This document shows positions 36,811 through 47,100 of a DNA stretch of 64,000 nucleotides, piece after piece. Positions within the stretch are counted from its first letter, which is position 1, and each line of letters opens with the position of its first letter. Source of the stretch: Diphasiastrum complanatum (taxonomy: Eukaryota > Streptophyta > Lycopodiopsida > Lycopodiales > Lycopodiaceae); contig CM055094.1 in NCBI GenBank assembly GCA_029204225.1, forward strand, positions 22,504,657 to 22,568,656, read 5' to 3'. The notes under the pieces are model-generated. The model worked only from the letters and a program-made list of their open reading frames with translations. It was not told where the DNA came from and ran no database searches. The translations under genes were made by a program, and so were the position numbers.

Positions 36811-38306
36811 CGTTGTTTTATCGTAGTTGCCATGGAACAGGAATGGGATTGTCTGGACCCACGAATACAGTAATGTTTCTGGAAGGGGAGATGGGGAATG
36901 CCATGACATCAAATTGTTATTTGTATCTATTTGTGAAATTAGAATATATCCAATTTCACAAATTCATATAGAGAAGTTAGTGATGTCATAAGGTAAACCT
37001 TAGAAACAATATACGAGCAACTCAAAATGTCAAAGGATCTAAGTCAAAACAACAATAAAAAATTCAATAAACAAAAAATCTTAGCCAAATAGCATTGCTT
37101 ATGCCTCATCAGTACCCAGGCATAAGTTGCTAACTGGGTTTCGAAAGAATCCGGATTCTCTTGGGTAGACCCAATGTTGACTAAGAAGCAAAAGACAATT
37201 AGTAAGAAGAAGAAAAAATAATAATAATTTAAATAAAATGAGATTCAAAAATAAAATTTATAAATTAAATCTAATTAAAAATAAAATAAAAACAAAACAC
37301 AAAATGAAAATAAATAAGAACTAGGATCATAATGTGTATACGAGTTACTAAAACAAAGACAAAACAATGGAAATTGATATTCAAATTCTTCAGAAGTTCA
37401 ACACTCTAATTATAGATAATGAACATATGAATTTAAAACATCAGGGCCAGGGAAAAATATCAGGATTGGGAGGAAACAAATTGGGCCAGGAGGGGGGAAA
37501 ATACATCCTTGCCTTCAGCTCCTGGGGACGTAGGGAAACTGGTGGATAATTTGGAACGCGTAACCAAACCCAAGAGTTGGGCACATAAGAACGGTGTTGC
37601 CCCGTTCCCAGGGGTGAGACCCGCAACTATGATTCAATCACACTATACACAAATTGAGCTCCTATGTGCAGTGGCACATTCCATAAGCCAGATCACAAAC
37701 TAATTAGGGTTTAGATTCTTACTCCTTTGGCAAATTCTATCCGCAATGCAAGGCCTCCGACAACAGCCCCTTGAAGGCTCTTCTTCGCAATTTCAGCGTC
37801 AGCTTGGCTCTTAAAATTGACAAACGCGTAGCTCCGGTGCGGATAAAGGGTCACATTCTCAAGCACCCCAAATTTACCAAACTTTTGCTTCAAAACAGCT
37901 TCAGATATGCTCGAAGACACATTTCCAACCCATAAATGCCTCGATGGACCTTCCCGCTCGTTCGATTTCGAAAAGGCGCCCTTGGGGTTTGTAACCCTGG
38001 TCTGTGAAACCTGCCGCTTATCGTTCATCCCAGAGCTATAATCCATCAAACCCCCTTTTCTCACAGGAGTAGATACCTGCTAAAACACAGCGCCACCTCT
38101 TCCTTTAACCTCTATCTCTCATATTACAGTTTCGGACATTATTTACCGTCGCTGCCGAAGAAAAAAAAAGCTCAACTATTTCCTATTAGAACTTACTAAA
38201 AGAGGGATGCAGAAGATGTAATGTGCATGGAAAAGGATTTAAAGGTAATCGGAATATGTACCTTTGGAAAATTTTCAAGATTAAAAGACTCCAGCTTGCG
38301 CTGCAT
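31880..38306 (-). CDS. FPA-like RRM-SPOC nuclear RNA-binding protein, six coding exons
   Basis: Exons (minus): 38306-38262, 38076-37723, 36442-36197, 35274-35116, 34765-33597, 33485-31880; introns are GT-AG, of 185, 1280, 922, 350 and 111 bp, the first four in phase 0, giving about 1192 residues. RRM1 (about 61-132) has RNP2 LWVGNV and RNP1 RSYAFVNF; RRM2 (137-212) has LLVSGL and a degenerate NSACVDYI; RRM3 (290-365) has LWIGFP and RLYAFIQF. A WDLPEED box lies near 497. SPOC (628-752) spans the last intron (EGTIAKGGTFICRARCFPV, then VFFVPQGDVH, LFLVPPSDF). The rest is Gln/Pro-rich. Known family role: plant Spen proteins such as FPA influence poly(A)-site choice; SPOC is a protein-interaction domain. 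The WDLPEED box and RRM1 resemble the Arabidopsis At4g12640 type more than FPA itself, from memory. The start is uncertain: ATG 38046 in exon 2 is the alternative. Strongest gene here. Confidence 0.85.
36443..37722 (-). other. Longest intron (between RRM1 and RRM2) of the RRM-SPOC gene
   Basis: Donor GTAAGA after the RRM1 exon, acceptor TTACAG before the RRM2 exon. It contains a (CT)n microsatellite (36765-36806), an AT-rich block with repeated AAATAAAA words (plus strand) at 37210-37310 and a TTAGGGTTTA telo-box-like motif at 37704-37713 just inside the donor. Arabidopsis FPA is known to limit itself by early polyadenylation in an intron near its RRM1 region, so this is the place to look for such control; I see no strong minus-strand AATAAA in it. 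Confidence 0.6.
36765..36806. repeat. (CT)n microsatellite in the intron
   Basis: About 20 CT units on the plus strand, within the intron between the RRM1 and RRM2 exons. Confidence 0.95.
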
Positions 38307-38760
38307 GCTGGTCACTCTTGCTCGCTTGGTCGATTTATGACTATGCGCCTAACCCTAAAACGCAAGCACATTCAACAGCCTTGCAGCCTGCGCTGCTGCA
38401 CACAAGCCATCATATCAACTGCAAAAACAAAAAACCGCAGACCACAACACGCCAGGATCTAAGACGAGCTCATGCTGCCGCTCTTGCTGCTGCTGCTTCT
38501 GTTGCTGATGCTGATGAATTTTACCCTAACCGCAGGCTGGACGCCATAGCTGCGAGAGGAGAGGAGAGGAGAGGAGAGTGTTGGGATCTTACCAGCACGA
38601 GTAGAAACAAAAAGGGTGAGCCCCCGTCGCTGGAATTTGCGCTACTCGCTAGGATTCTGCCACGTGTCATCTCGTTTTGTTACATGCGCTGTAAAGATGA
38701 CACGTCACCTTTGCTATGCATCCAGCTGCCAGGTCCAATTCGTTTTCCAAATTAGGTAAG
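38307..38760 (-). promoter_or_regulatory. 5' leader and proximal promoter of the RRM-SPOC gene
   Basis: Minus-strand reading from 38760 downward: a TGACACGTCA element (38698-38707), a G-box CACGTG in GACACGTGGC context (38661-38666), a CT-rich patch of CTCTC pentamers (38557-38577), a CAG/GCA trinucleotide-rich stretch (38470-38510) and a telo-box-like AACCCTAAAA on the plus strand (38351-38360). Short upstream ORFs include an 8-codon MASSLRLG frame at 38547-38521. ACGT-core elements bind bZIP or bHLH factors in plants. The transcription start is not visible; I infer it near the CT patch. The 145-codon plus-strand ORF here is not considered real. Confidence 0.5.
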
Positions 38761-38980
38761 TGAGATATTTCGGGCCACTAGGACTTTTTTTTTTTGCAAA
38801 CCTAGGAAGAGTTTGTGATAGTGGGTTGTAGGTACCTACATTTGTTGTTGGTCGGGTATTGATTTATTTATTTATTTTTTATCCGATTATTGATGGGGAT
38901 TTTTTTTAAGAATCGGCTTCTATGTAGAGTGGATGGGCATTCCTGGATTGAGGTTAAGAATCAAACCGTCCTGTGAAGGA
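38761..38980. other. Spacer between the gene promoter and the hAT element
   Basis: AT-rich with short T runs; no feature recognised. Confidence 0.5.
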
Positions 38981-38988
38981 GTTATAAC
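38981..38988. repeat. Target-site duplication, left (GTTATAAC)
   Basis: Identical to 42869-42876. The word is its own reverse complement. Confidence 0.85.
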
Positions 38989-40784
38989 CAACGTTGGGCG
39001 GGTACTGATATTTTTAATACCAGCGGTCCTGGTATTATACTTTTTTAAAAAAATTTGATACCAGTCGAATATTAGTATCATCATGTTTTTAAATTGGTGG
39101 CTAGTATCAACCGACCTAGGTATTGCAAGGGTGATACCAGCCGAGTATAAACCCGTGTTTGAGTATGTAATTTTTTTTCTAAAATTAGCCATTTTATAAA
39201 GGGTGGTATGCATTTAATAAAAAACATGACCTTTTTAAATGTAATATGCATTTGATTTTATAGGCCACTACTTTGTTGGTGCCCACCAATCTCTTTGGGA
39301 CACCATGAATAACACGATGTGGTATTATATCACAAAGGCCTTGCCATGTCATAATAGCATGAATCTTAAAATTTTAGGATTTGTGATAAATTATTTTGTA
39401 ATTTCAAATTTTGGATAGTAGTTTGTTGTAAGTTTTTAACACACATTTGAATGTTAGATGAGATCTATTATATTTGTTGTTATTTATTTTAAGACTCAAT
39501 TTATTATAAGTTTTGTACAAAGTTGTTTTTTAGAGAAAGACGTTGAATCCATTCTTGTGCTTGTTGGCTTTTTCAAACAATGGCCTAAAGTTTGAATCAA
39601 TTGAAATCCTAATTAAAAAGGATAAATTTGTTATATGACTTTATTATATTTTGAGCATTTTGGCCCATGAGTTGTTGAAGAGCCCAGATAAATTATCTTG
39701 TTTTAGGATAATCCTTGATTCTTTCTTTGTACTTTGCAATTTTTTTGGAATTTCTTCCATGTTTTTGTATGAAATCTTCAACAAATATTTCTTACTCACT
39801 CAAATTGCTTAGTGGAATCATTATTGTGTTTTTTGCTTCGTTTACTAGTTGATGATATTCATTTGTTTTTATGTACTTTCTCAAGTAATAAATGATGTTG
39901 TTGTTTGAATATAGTTGTGAGTCTTGATGGACCTGCTTAAATTTGTTAACAATCGATATTTGTGACAAGTAGTGAAATTGATTTATTAGAGAGTAGATTT
40001 TGTTTCATTGTTTATGTCCATTTGTATCGCTGTCGTTTTCTGTTGTTTGACGAGATACGCAATTCTATGGTTGTTCTTGGTTCTTCTCAAGGATATACTT
40101 CTACTTTGTTGTCAGTATTTGTTTGTACAATCACGATTTTCATTGTTCCAATTGGATTGATGCATGTCACAATTTCTCGAATTGTTGTTGTTGAATCCGT
40201 GTCTACTAACTTATAATTCATGCATTTTCAAAACCAAAACAAACAAAAGCTGTCATATTGTATTGGCGATTGATTGTCATTGTTGGTAAAAAGTTTTATG
40301 TATGTTTCGAATGATGTGATTTGCTCATATTGGATTTTAAAAATTGGATCATTTTTGTACCATTTTTTTTTTCAAATTGTAGCATTACAATCATTTTCTC
40401 TTAAACTTAGCAAAAAGCATTGCACAACATTTGCTCGAATGTTTAACGGAATATGATGATTTAATAGAAATGAAAAGACGTTGAAAATGTTATGATTGAC
40501 TTCATAAATATATAAAAATTCAGGATCTATATAGTCTCTTGGTCCATAGCCATTTGTGCAAATGTTGTTGGGTCATTGAGGTTGTAAAAAATAAAATACT
40601 ATGCTTCTCAACCTAAGAAGAAAATAACAAAAACTTGACAATTGAATTGACTATAACGATAATCTTGTTTAATTCGATATTTGCTTTGATCTACTAGGAC
40701 TAAATCGTCTATTTTACGTTGCACAATGTTCATGATTAATATTCACAATATTCACGATCACTATTCACAACATTCACGATGAAA

Positions 40785-40975
40785 ATCTCAGAATCTCAGT
40801 TTCTCAAAATCTCAGTTTCAGTTTTTCAATTTTTCAAAATCTTAGTTTCTCAGAATCTCAATTTCTCATAATCTTAGTTTCTCAAAATCCTAGTTTCTCA
40901 GTTTCTCAAAATCTCAGTTTCTTAGTTTCTCAGAATCTCAGTTTCTCAAAATCTTAGTTTTTTAGTTTCTCAATA
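40785..40975 (+). repeat. Degenerate minisatellite of AAAATCTCAGTTTCTC-type units
   Basis: About ten imperfect copies of a 16-24 bp unit (variants of TCAAAATCTCAGTTTCTCAG). Unit length varies because of partial copies. Lies inside the hAT element. Confidence 0.85.
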
Positions 40976-41551
40976 TTCGCAATTTCAACTATCACAAATC
41001 ATCAATAAAATAATCTTCAGGACGCATCTCTGAAAATTCGATCACTTCTTTATCCATATGGAAGACATTGTCTATATGTCCTGCAAAACAAAACACAATC
41101 GCAAAATTCTAATTTGATAGAGATCAGTTCTTATTGGTGAAAACTTATTGATGAATTATATATGTTACAAAAGGTGTAATAACTACAATTTCATATTTCA
41201 CGTAAAAACAAAGCAAAACAAAATGCAATATATGAGCTTTGACAATATTTGATACTATTTGCTAATGACACAATGAAGCTGCTAAGAGATGGATAAAGAT
41301 AAAGTTCAACTTAGTGAAACTTTTTCAATGTAAATTTTGAATTGCAAAGTTGGCCTTTTTTGTTATTTTATCTTTTTGCCGGCAAAATCTGTGGAATGCA
41401 AAATCTTCACTTCTGCATCTGATCTTCTTATAGCGTTGATCTTATTTATTGTAATAGTTCTTGTATACTATGTTATACATTAACAAAAGTGATTGACTAC
41501 TTAGTTAGTTACGCAGTCATTCTGTTATTGTCGTATCAGATAAGCTCGTTG

Positions 41552-41821
41552 TTAGGACGTGTTGGAACTTGGAAGGGTAGCCATAGAATTTTCACACTTT
41601 TCAGAATAGCTACGATCCAAATAGCAATCACGTGGGTATTGATATAAATACCATTTCCCTTGAGGCTTTATATGAAAAGTGACAATAACATCAACCACGG
41701 ATAGAGTACGATGCCAATATGACCCTGCTAGATATATATCCACAGGCCTTGATCTGGCACTTTCGTGAAATCCAAGGTTTGTAAGACAAATAAAAACAAG
41801 AATGAGTTTTGGCCACAACAT
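41552..41821 (-). CDS. Small ORF with a signal-peptide-like start (unrecognised)
   Basis: From ATG 41821 the frame encodes 89 residues starting MLWPKLILVFICLTNLGFHE, a basic residue then a hydrophobic core, with a plausible cleavage after SARS. The rest has two Cys and an aromatic-rich PQGKWYLYQYPRD stretch. It resembles a short secreted plant protein, or a first exon of one, but I cannot place it in a family. It lies within the hAT element, so it could be a captured host fragment or a chance ORF. Confidence 0.3.
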   Translation of the reverse strand: MLWPKLILVFICLTNLGFHESARSRPVDIYLAGSYWHRTLSVVDVIVTFHIKPQGKWYLYQYPRDCYLDRSYSEKCENSMATLPSSNTS

Positions 41822-42240
41822 CAATGAGGGCACTCATCCAACATCAGTGAGTGTTTGCATGCAACGATATATATGCCTCCCCAAGCTGTAGAGGCCACTT
41901 TGTCGATCTGGACATCGTTTCAGATAGAAACAATTTGATTTTTGGAAGAACAAGAACAATCACCTACCAGTTGCATATTACTACACAAAATCACCTACCA
42001 GTTGCATATTACTACGCTTACATGTTATATACTTTCTTAAGTTGATGTCCATTTTCTATGGTTCTTACATCTAATATCAAACTCCTGTTCAAATCCTGAT
42101 TCCGGACTCCTGAGGATCTTCAAGTCATTATAAAAGTGAATGAAAGATGGATAGAAAAATACAACACACCTTGCATGCAGTACGAGTTTGAGATGTTGCT
42201 ATTCATTCGAACCTGCTGCTCCTATTCATTCAGGATGTTG

Positions 42241-42241
<1 letters not shown>

Positions 42242-42308
<67 letters not shown>
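42242..42308. repeat. Compound microsatellite (TA)n(GA)n
   Basis: About 22 TA units followed by about 11 GA units, inside the hAT element. The Tyr/Ile repeat ORFs over it are artefacts. Confidence 0.98.
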
Positions 42309-42309
<1 letters not shown>

Positions 42310-42868
42310 ACAAATAATATGAATTGTAAAGACTAGCGTGTACAAATAGAGGACGGGGCCTAAACATTTTGCTTTTTGATTCATGCATTCACTTATCTCT
42401 AAGCTCTTGCTTTTGCTTTTATGGCTCATGCAAAGAAACAAGGCAATTCTTTGTCATTCACCAAATGTCTTTTACTATTTTTTATTTGTATGCATACATG
42501 ATTAGCATGTGAAATAGTTTGACCTTTAATTAAGGTCTAAACTTAAATAAAAAATATGGGCCACCATCGCAAATTGCCTTTAATGTTGACCTTTTTTCTA
42601 ACTCCATTGACCAACCTCACCACATAGTATTGCCTTTACAAGGCAAGGCCAATATTTGTCATATATGTAAATTTTGGAAACTAACTAAAAATGGATACTA
42701 TATTGATACCATGTTCAATTTGAATTTTTTGCCCCTAATCCAGGTATCGATATGGCATTGACGGGTATCAACCATAGTATCTCATATATCGGGCGGGTAT
42801 GTTCTATGATATCAGTGTTGATAACATTGCTGATACCACCCGGGCACCTATATGCCCACCCAACACTG

Positions 42869-42876
42869 GTTATAAC
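42869..42876. repeat. Target-site duplication, right (GTTATAAC)
   Basis: Identical to 38981-38988, directly outside the right terminal inverted repeat. Confidence 0.85.
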
Positions 42877-43432
42877 CTCGATATGAATTCACCCTATAGT
42901 GAATCTAAAAAAATCAAAATTTTCTTACAAGAAGGGAATAACTAATAGTAATCCATCAAGGTCATAAGTGTGTTTTTGGCCCTGCCTTATAGGCAGGTAG
43001 GTACACATTAATAACAAAAATAATTGACATGATTGTGTTTTCTTTTTTCTTTTTCAATTTTTTTAATAATTACTTTTTCAAAAATGTGTGATTTTTTTTT
43101 TTTTGAAAGTAAGCAGTCAAGAATTGTATTAATGAATAATGTGTACACTATAGATCCTGAGAGAGGTAAGAAAGCCTGAGCCTCTCTACTGAACACAAAA
43201 ACTAGCCTCTGATTTCAGAGAGGGCATTCAACTGACTATTCTGCTAAGACTTTTTCTTTTCAAACTTCTTTAAAACTGACCCTAGATAACTATGTAGCAT
43301 GCCCAAAAGATCAACAAGTAGGAGCTTAACACTTATTAAGGAGCCAAAAATCTAAGTATATCAAAGTTTCCACGTAGACCATAACATAGAAGCACGACAT
43401 GAAGAAACTAAATGTTTCTAACAACAAAGCCT

Positions 43433-44150
43433 TGTTAGCTTTCGAGTTCGAGTCTACAGAACTAGAAGGGAGCTGCCCACAAGCAAAATCCGCCCCAGAC
43501 CATAACCGCCATATAACGGTTTTACCCGAAGGAGCTCAAAAACGAAGGTTAGATGTTCGCGACGACCGAACAAGCTCGAAGACAAAGGTCAGATGTTCGA
43601 CGACTGGAGGAGCTCGATGAAGAAGTTCAGATGTTCGAAGACCGAAGGAGCTCAAAGGCAAAGGCGAAGCCCGAATAGAACACGAAGCTGAACAACACCT
43701 GAAAATAAAAAGGTGGTGGATCTTCACGCTCCAAATACGCTACTAAGCGAGACGATCTGACATTATTAGAGACATAGCTTCTCTTGCGTCGATGCGTTGT
43801 GTGGGTTTGTCACAACAGCGCTCTTACAAAAGGATCATTGATAATACAGTGGCTTAAATGTACATGTAGTTTTATCTTGAATGATCTCGAATGCTTGGAT
43901 GTCTTATTGTTGTCTATACATGTTCAGCTGTTTATTCTTTATTCTGCACACTAGTTCATCTTTGTCGAATGCTTAAACGAATTATAACGTAGGTCAACAG
44001 TGTCTATCTACACTCTGGAGGATTGTAGCCGGCAGGCAGAATTGAACTCCATCCGGGTTTCAAAACAACACACAATAGTGGTATTAGAGCTGTAGAGATT
44101 CATTTAAGAAAGCAAACACGAATTATTTCATGTTTCGTGCTCGAACCCTA
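43433..44150 (+). mobile_element. LTR-like insertion in the LINE 3' region
   Basis: A block starting TGTTAGCTTTCGAG interrupts the LINE and runs to about 44077, where TGGTATTAGAGCTG (44079-44092) closely matches the copia primer-binding site. LINE coding resumes by about 44160. No internal domain follows the primer site, so this is an LTR plus a short leader, probably a truncated copia element. Confidence 0.5.
43528..43665 (+). repeat. Roughly 40-bp minisatellite (GGAGCTC...AGATGTTCG units)
   Basis: Three to four imperfect units, each with GGAGCTC or CAAGCTC, then a GA-rich part and AGATGTTCG; the GAnnGACC/GACGACTG joint recurs. Lies in the LTR-like insertion. Confidence 0.75.
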
Positions 44151-46308
44151 CATCATTCTGCCCTCCTGTTTTTTTTTCATTCTCAACATGACAAACTAAC
44201 CAAATCAAAGAGTCTACTTTGCTACAAGTACCAAGGAGCCATGCATGCTCATATACAAAAGACAAACCTACAAATCTAGATACATCTAGAAATAAGGACT
44301 TCAAAAGTTTGTTTTTCTCACAGAAGAGAAAGGTTTGTTGGAGACTATCTCTTGAGTTGTTGCACCTGTCCCCATCAGAGTAACTCCAATTCAGGGTTAT
44401 CCTCCCTGTCCATATGGCCCTATGGGCATCCTCCACGATAAAATAGATACCTTCGAGTCAACAAACCCTCTCCCAATATCCCTAAAGCAGGTCACCCAAT
44501 CCGAGTGGGCGGTCCCAGCTAAGAGTCCACCTTTTCTATTGAGTTTGTCCACTAGCTCTCCTAGAATCTTATCCACACATGGGGGTTTAGACGTAGCTTT
44601 TGTTCTCCCATCCCAAAGAAACCAGCCCACTTCCGGTCTTCTTCTTTGCTCATCCCCTTTTAGTTTTCCATCTTGTAGGCCTTCCATCTATCCTAGAGAA
44701 GTCCACACTCAAGGGCCTTTAGCTGGCAAGTGTTCTTGATTTTCCTCCTTTTCCTCCATTTGCCTTTTTCCCAATCCCACAGATCTCCCCAATGAGTTAT
44801 TCTCTTGCGTGACATTTTCTTGGCAACCTTTGCTTCCCTATCCCCCAAGGTCAAGTGGCCTCTGACTGACCAGTAACTAAGTTCCAAGAGCCCCCCTTCC
44901 TATCTCATATCCTTCTCTCTCCACAACAACCTCTGACCCACCTTACTCCATCCCTGCCACATGGCTCTGAATAAGTCACTACCCTTGCCTCTAAAGTGCC
45001 AGCAGTCTGAGATTAGGAGGTCCCAAAGTCTCCAACTCTTCCAACTAGGGACATGAGTTTGACCCCAAGTTCCTAGCTGCCTCCTGTAGAAGAATAGCCC
45101 ATGCGTGGTTTGAGGCTGTCCTGATAAGCCAACTTGCCATACTCCTTGCAGCCAGGAATCTCACATCTTGGAGGCTCAACCCACCAAATTTCTTAGTAAG
45201 TAAACATGTACTCCAAGCCACTACCACAAAACCCCTCTTCTCGAAATCCGAGGACCATAAAAAATCCTGCACATTGCCTCAAACCGATGGAGGTCTACAT
45301 CCGAAGGATGCCAACATACTAAGAAATAATTTACTTTGGAGATCACCAAGTGTTTGAGAACTAGTGCTCTACCAGCCATATTTGCCTGTAAATTTCTCCA
45401 TCTATCCAAGGAAGTGCCTATTTTTTCCACAACCCTTTTCCATCGAGCATGCATGGGAATACCGAAGAATCTGAAAATAGCCCTCTCATGTGACCTTGTG
45501 CATCCTCTCTGCTGAAGTAAAGTTGGGGACTCCCGTGCACTAACTCTGAAGGCTATTTTGGAGTGACTAACCCTCTCCCTCGAGGCTAAGCAAAACAAAT
45601 CCAGACACTGAAAGTCTCCTCCAATGAGCTCTCATCATTCCTAGTGATAATGTTCAGGTCATTCACAAAGGCCTGATGGTAGAGAGTGTGGCCCTTTGAA
45701 ATCTTTATGGGTTGGATTCTCCCTTCCTCAATCCTAGATTTGATCAAGTAGCCCGAGGCTTCTGATGCAAGCACAAAAAAGTAGAAACCAAGAGGGCATC
45801 CCTGGCGAATTGACCTTCCAAGATCAAAGGCATCCATTAGTCTATCGTTCGATATAACTCTAGCAAAAGACTTCTTTAACAACTAAAGAATGACCTTGAT
45901 GAAGTTGGGCCCAAATCCCAAACTCTTGAGCACTGCTGTAACGAAGCCCCACTCCATCCTATCATATGCCTTATCTAGGTCAACCTTGAGGAAGATGAAG
46001 TCCTGCCTTGTTCGTTCCGCATGGTTCATCCCTTTCCACATGGAGATAATGACTTCCTAGATATGTCTCCTAGCCACACAACCTTTTTGTTCCTTTTTAA
46101 TCCAGTTGGCCATTTTGCTCTTCATCCTACTAACCATAGCCTTAGCTAGAATCTTGTGCCCTATAGTGAGCATAGAGATTGGTCTCCAATTTTTGAGTTC
46201 CTTTCTAGGCCCCTTCTTGTGGATCAACTTGATGATACCTTGTGTTTATGATCCTTGGGAGTGCTCCCTTATTCAATGATTCTTCCCATACCCTTAGTGT
46301 TGGAGTTA

Positions 46309-47100
46309 ATCTTACTCCTACTCATCCTAACTGCCCTCCGCTTCACTCAAGGAAATCACTCTCTCACCACAGTCTGCAAAATGATCCATTTTCACCCACA
46401 GTTTGCAGAAATACACGCAAAGTTCAAGGCACCACAAGATATCATAAGGAACCACCCGAGTCTAGCCTGCGGTCACAATGTGAAGTGGACGAACCGCAAG
46501 AGAACTGAAAGAATACCGCAAGTCATCACTTGTGGTCAGCGTGCGAAGTGGACAAACTGTAGCTTACGAAGAGGACTAATCGAAGGAACACCGCAAGTCA
46601 ACGATTGTGGTCAATCGTTGATATTGCGGTGTGGTCGTTGCGACCGCACCGCAATATCATGCTCCCGCACACATGCGAAGGAGATTTTGTACAACCTGTT
46701 TACATCTTCATGCTCCGCCAATAATCGATCTACAGATCTACTACGACAACTGTTAATGACCTTTTAAACTGTGTAATCAGAATAACATGAGATTATGCAA
46801 CAGCTACATAAGGAAATGAGCGAGTGGAGACAAAACATGAGAAGAGATCCAAGAGATCAATCTCCGAGATAGAGATCAAACAACCAAAATTGATTTTCCA
46901 GTACTCCTCAGAGTTAGAGATCTTATAGAGAGAGTAAAACTATTCAAAACTATAACAATTACTTGTTTCCGTAAGTAGGATCACGTGCTTTGCACGATTG
47001 TCTTGTGATCTAATAATTGCTATTACAACATTTGTTATACATAATCGCTATTGTTCTTATTAGTTGTATTCATGCTTGAATGTCTCTTACTCTTTCTCCT
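46309..47100 (+). mobile_element. 5' LTR of a copia element inserted in the LINE
   Basis: Aligns with 50315-51093 over its whole length (shared start CTTACTCCTACTCATCC, shared end GTCTCTTACTCTTTCTCCT). Near the start it has ACCGCAAGTCAACGATTG-type sequence, later GGATCACGTGCTTTGCACGA (the 3' copy has CATGTG). The ends as aligned do not show TG...CA and no target duplication is obvious, so borders are good to a few bases only. LTRs differ at many sites, so the insertion is old. Confidence 0.8.

Larger units (their letters stand above)
38989..42868. mobile_element. Non-autonomous hAT transposon (3.88 kb) with 8-bp target duplication
   Basis: The left end is CAACGTTGGGCGGGTA and the right end, read inward on the other strand, is CAGTGTTGGGTGGGCA: imperfect terminal inverted repeats starting CA as in hAT elements. 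Both are flanked by the identical 8-bp word GTTATAAC (38981-38988 and 42869-42876), the length typical of hAT. Subterminal regions share GATACCAG / CTGGTATC words in both orientations (39010-39150 and 42690-42840), as expected for transposase-binding repeats. No frame shows a BED finger or the hAT dimerisation block, so it depended on an outside transposase. The interior holds unrelated AT-rich DNA, a minisatellite and a microsatellite. Confidence 0.85.
43092..46308 (-). mobile_element. LINE (L1-type) 3' part: RT, C-terminal region, 3' UTR and poly(A)
   Basis: Minus strand, first piece of a dispersed LINE. Reverse transcriptase reads from about 46245: IKLIHKKGPRKELKNWRPIS (RT motif 1-2), KVDLDKAYDRMEWGF (motif A), GRSIRQGCPLGFYFFVLA (motif B) and FVNDLNIITRN in place of the FADD motif C, so a catalytic Asp is changed. 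45598-45045 continues with AIFRFFGIPMHARWKRVVEK, NMAGRALVLKHLVISKVNYF and QDFLWSSDFEKRG, the usual post-RT region of plant LINEs. It ends in a 3' UTR with ACAATTCTTGACTGCTTAC and a 13-A tail (T run 43092-43104). Stops and frameshifts abound. Confidence 0.85.

Noticed and set aside
38318-38755. 145-codon plus-strand ORF with Ala-rich stretch
   Set aside because: Lies over the leader and promoter of the minus-strand gene; the Ala run comes from a GCT/CTG trinucleotide repeat and no domain is present.
40785-40975. Possible CRISPR-like repeat series
   Set aside because: Units are degenerate and contiguous with no unique spacers, and the genome is a plant; it is a minisatellite.
42136-42441. ORFs with Tyr-Ile and Arg-Glu repeats
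   Set aside because: Generated by the (TA)n(GA)n microsatellite.
43399-43727. ORFs in both strands over the 43.5-kb minisatellite
   Set aside because: Reading frames are imposed by the 40-bp repeat; no family match.
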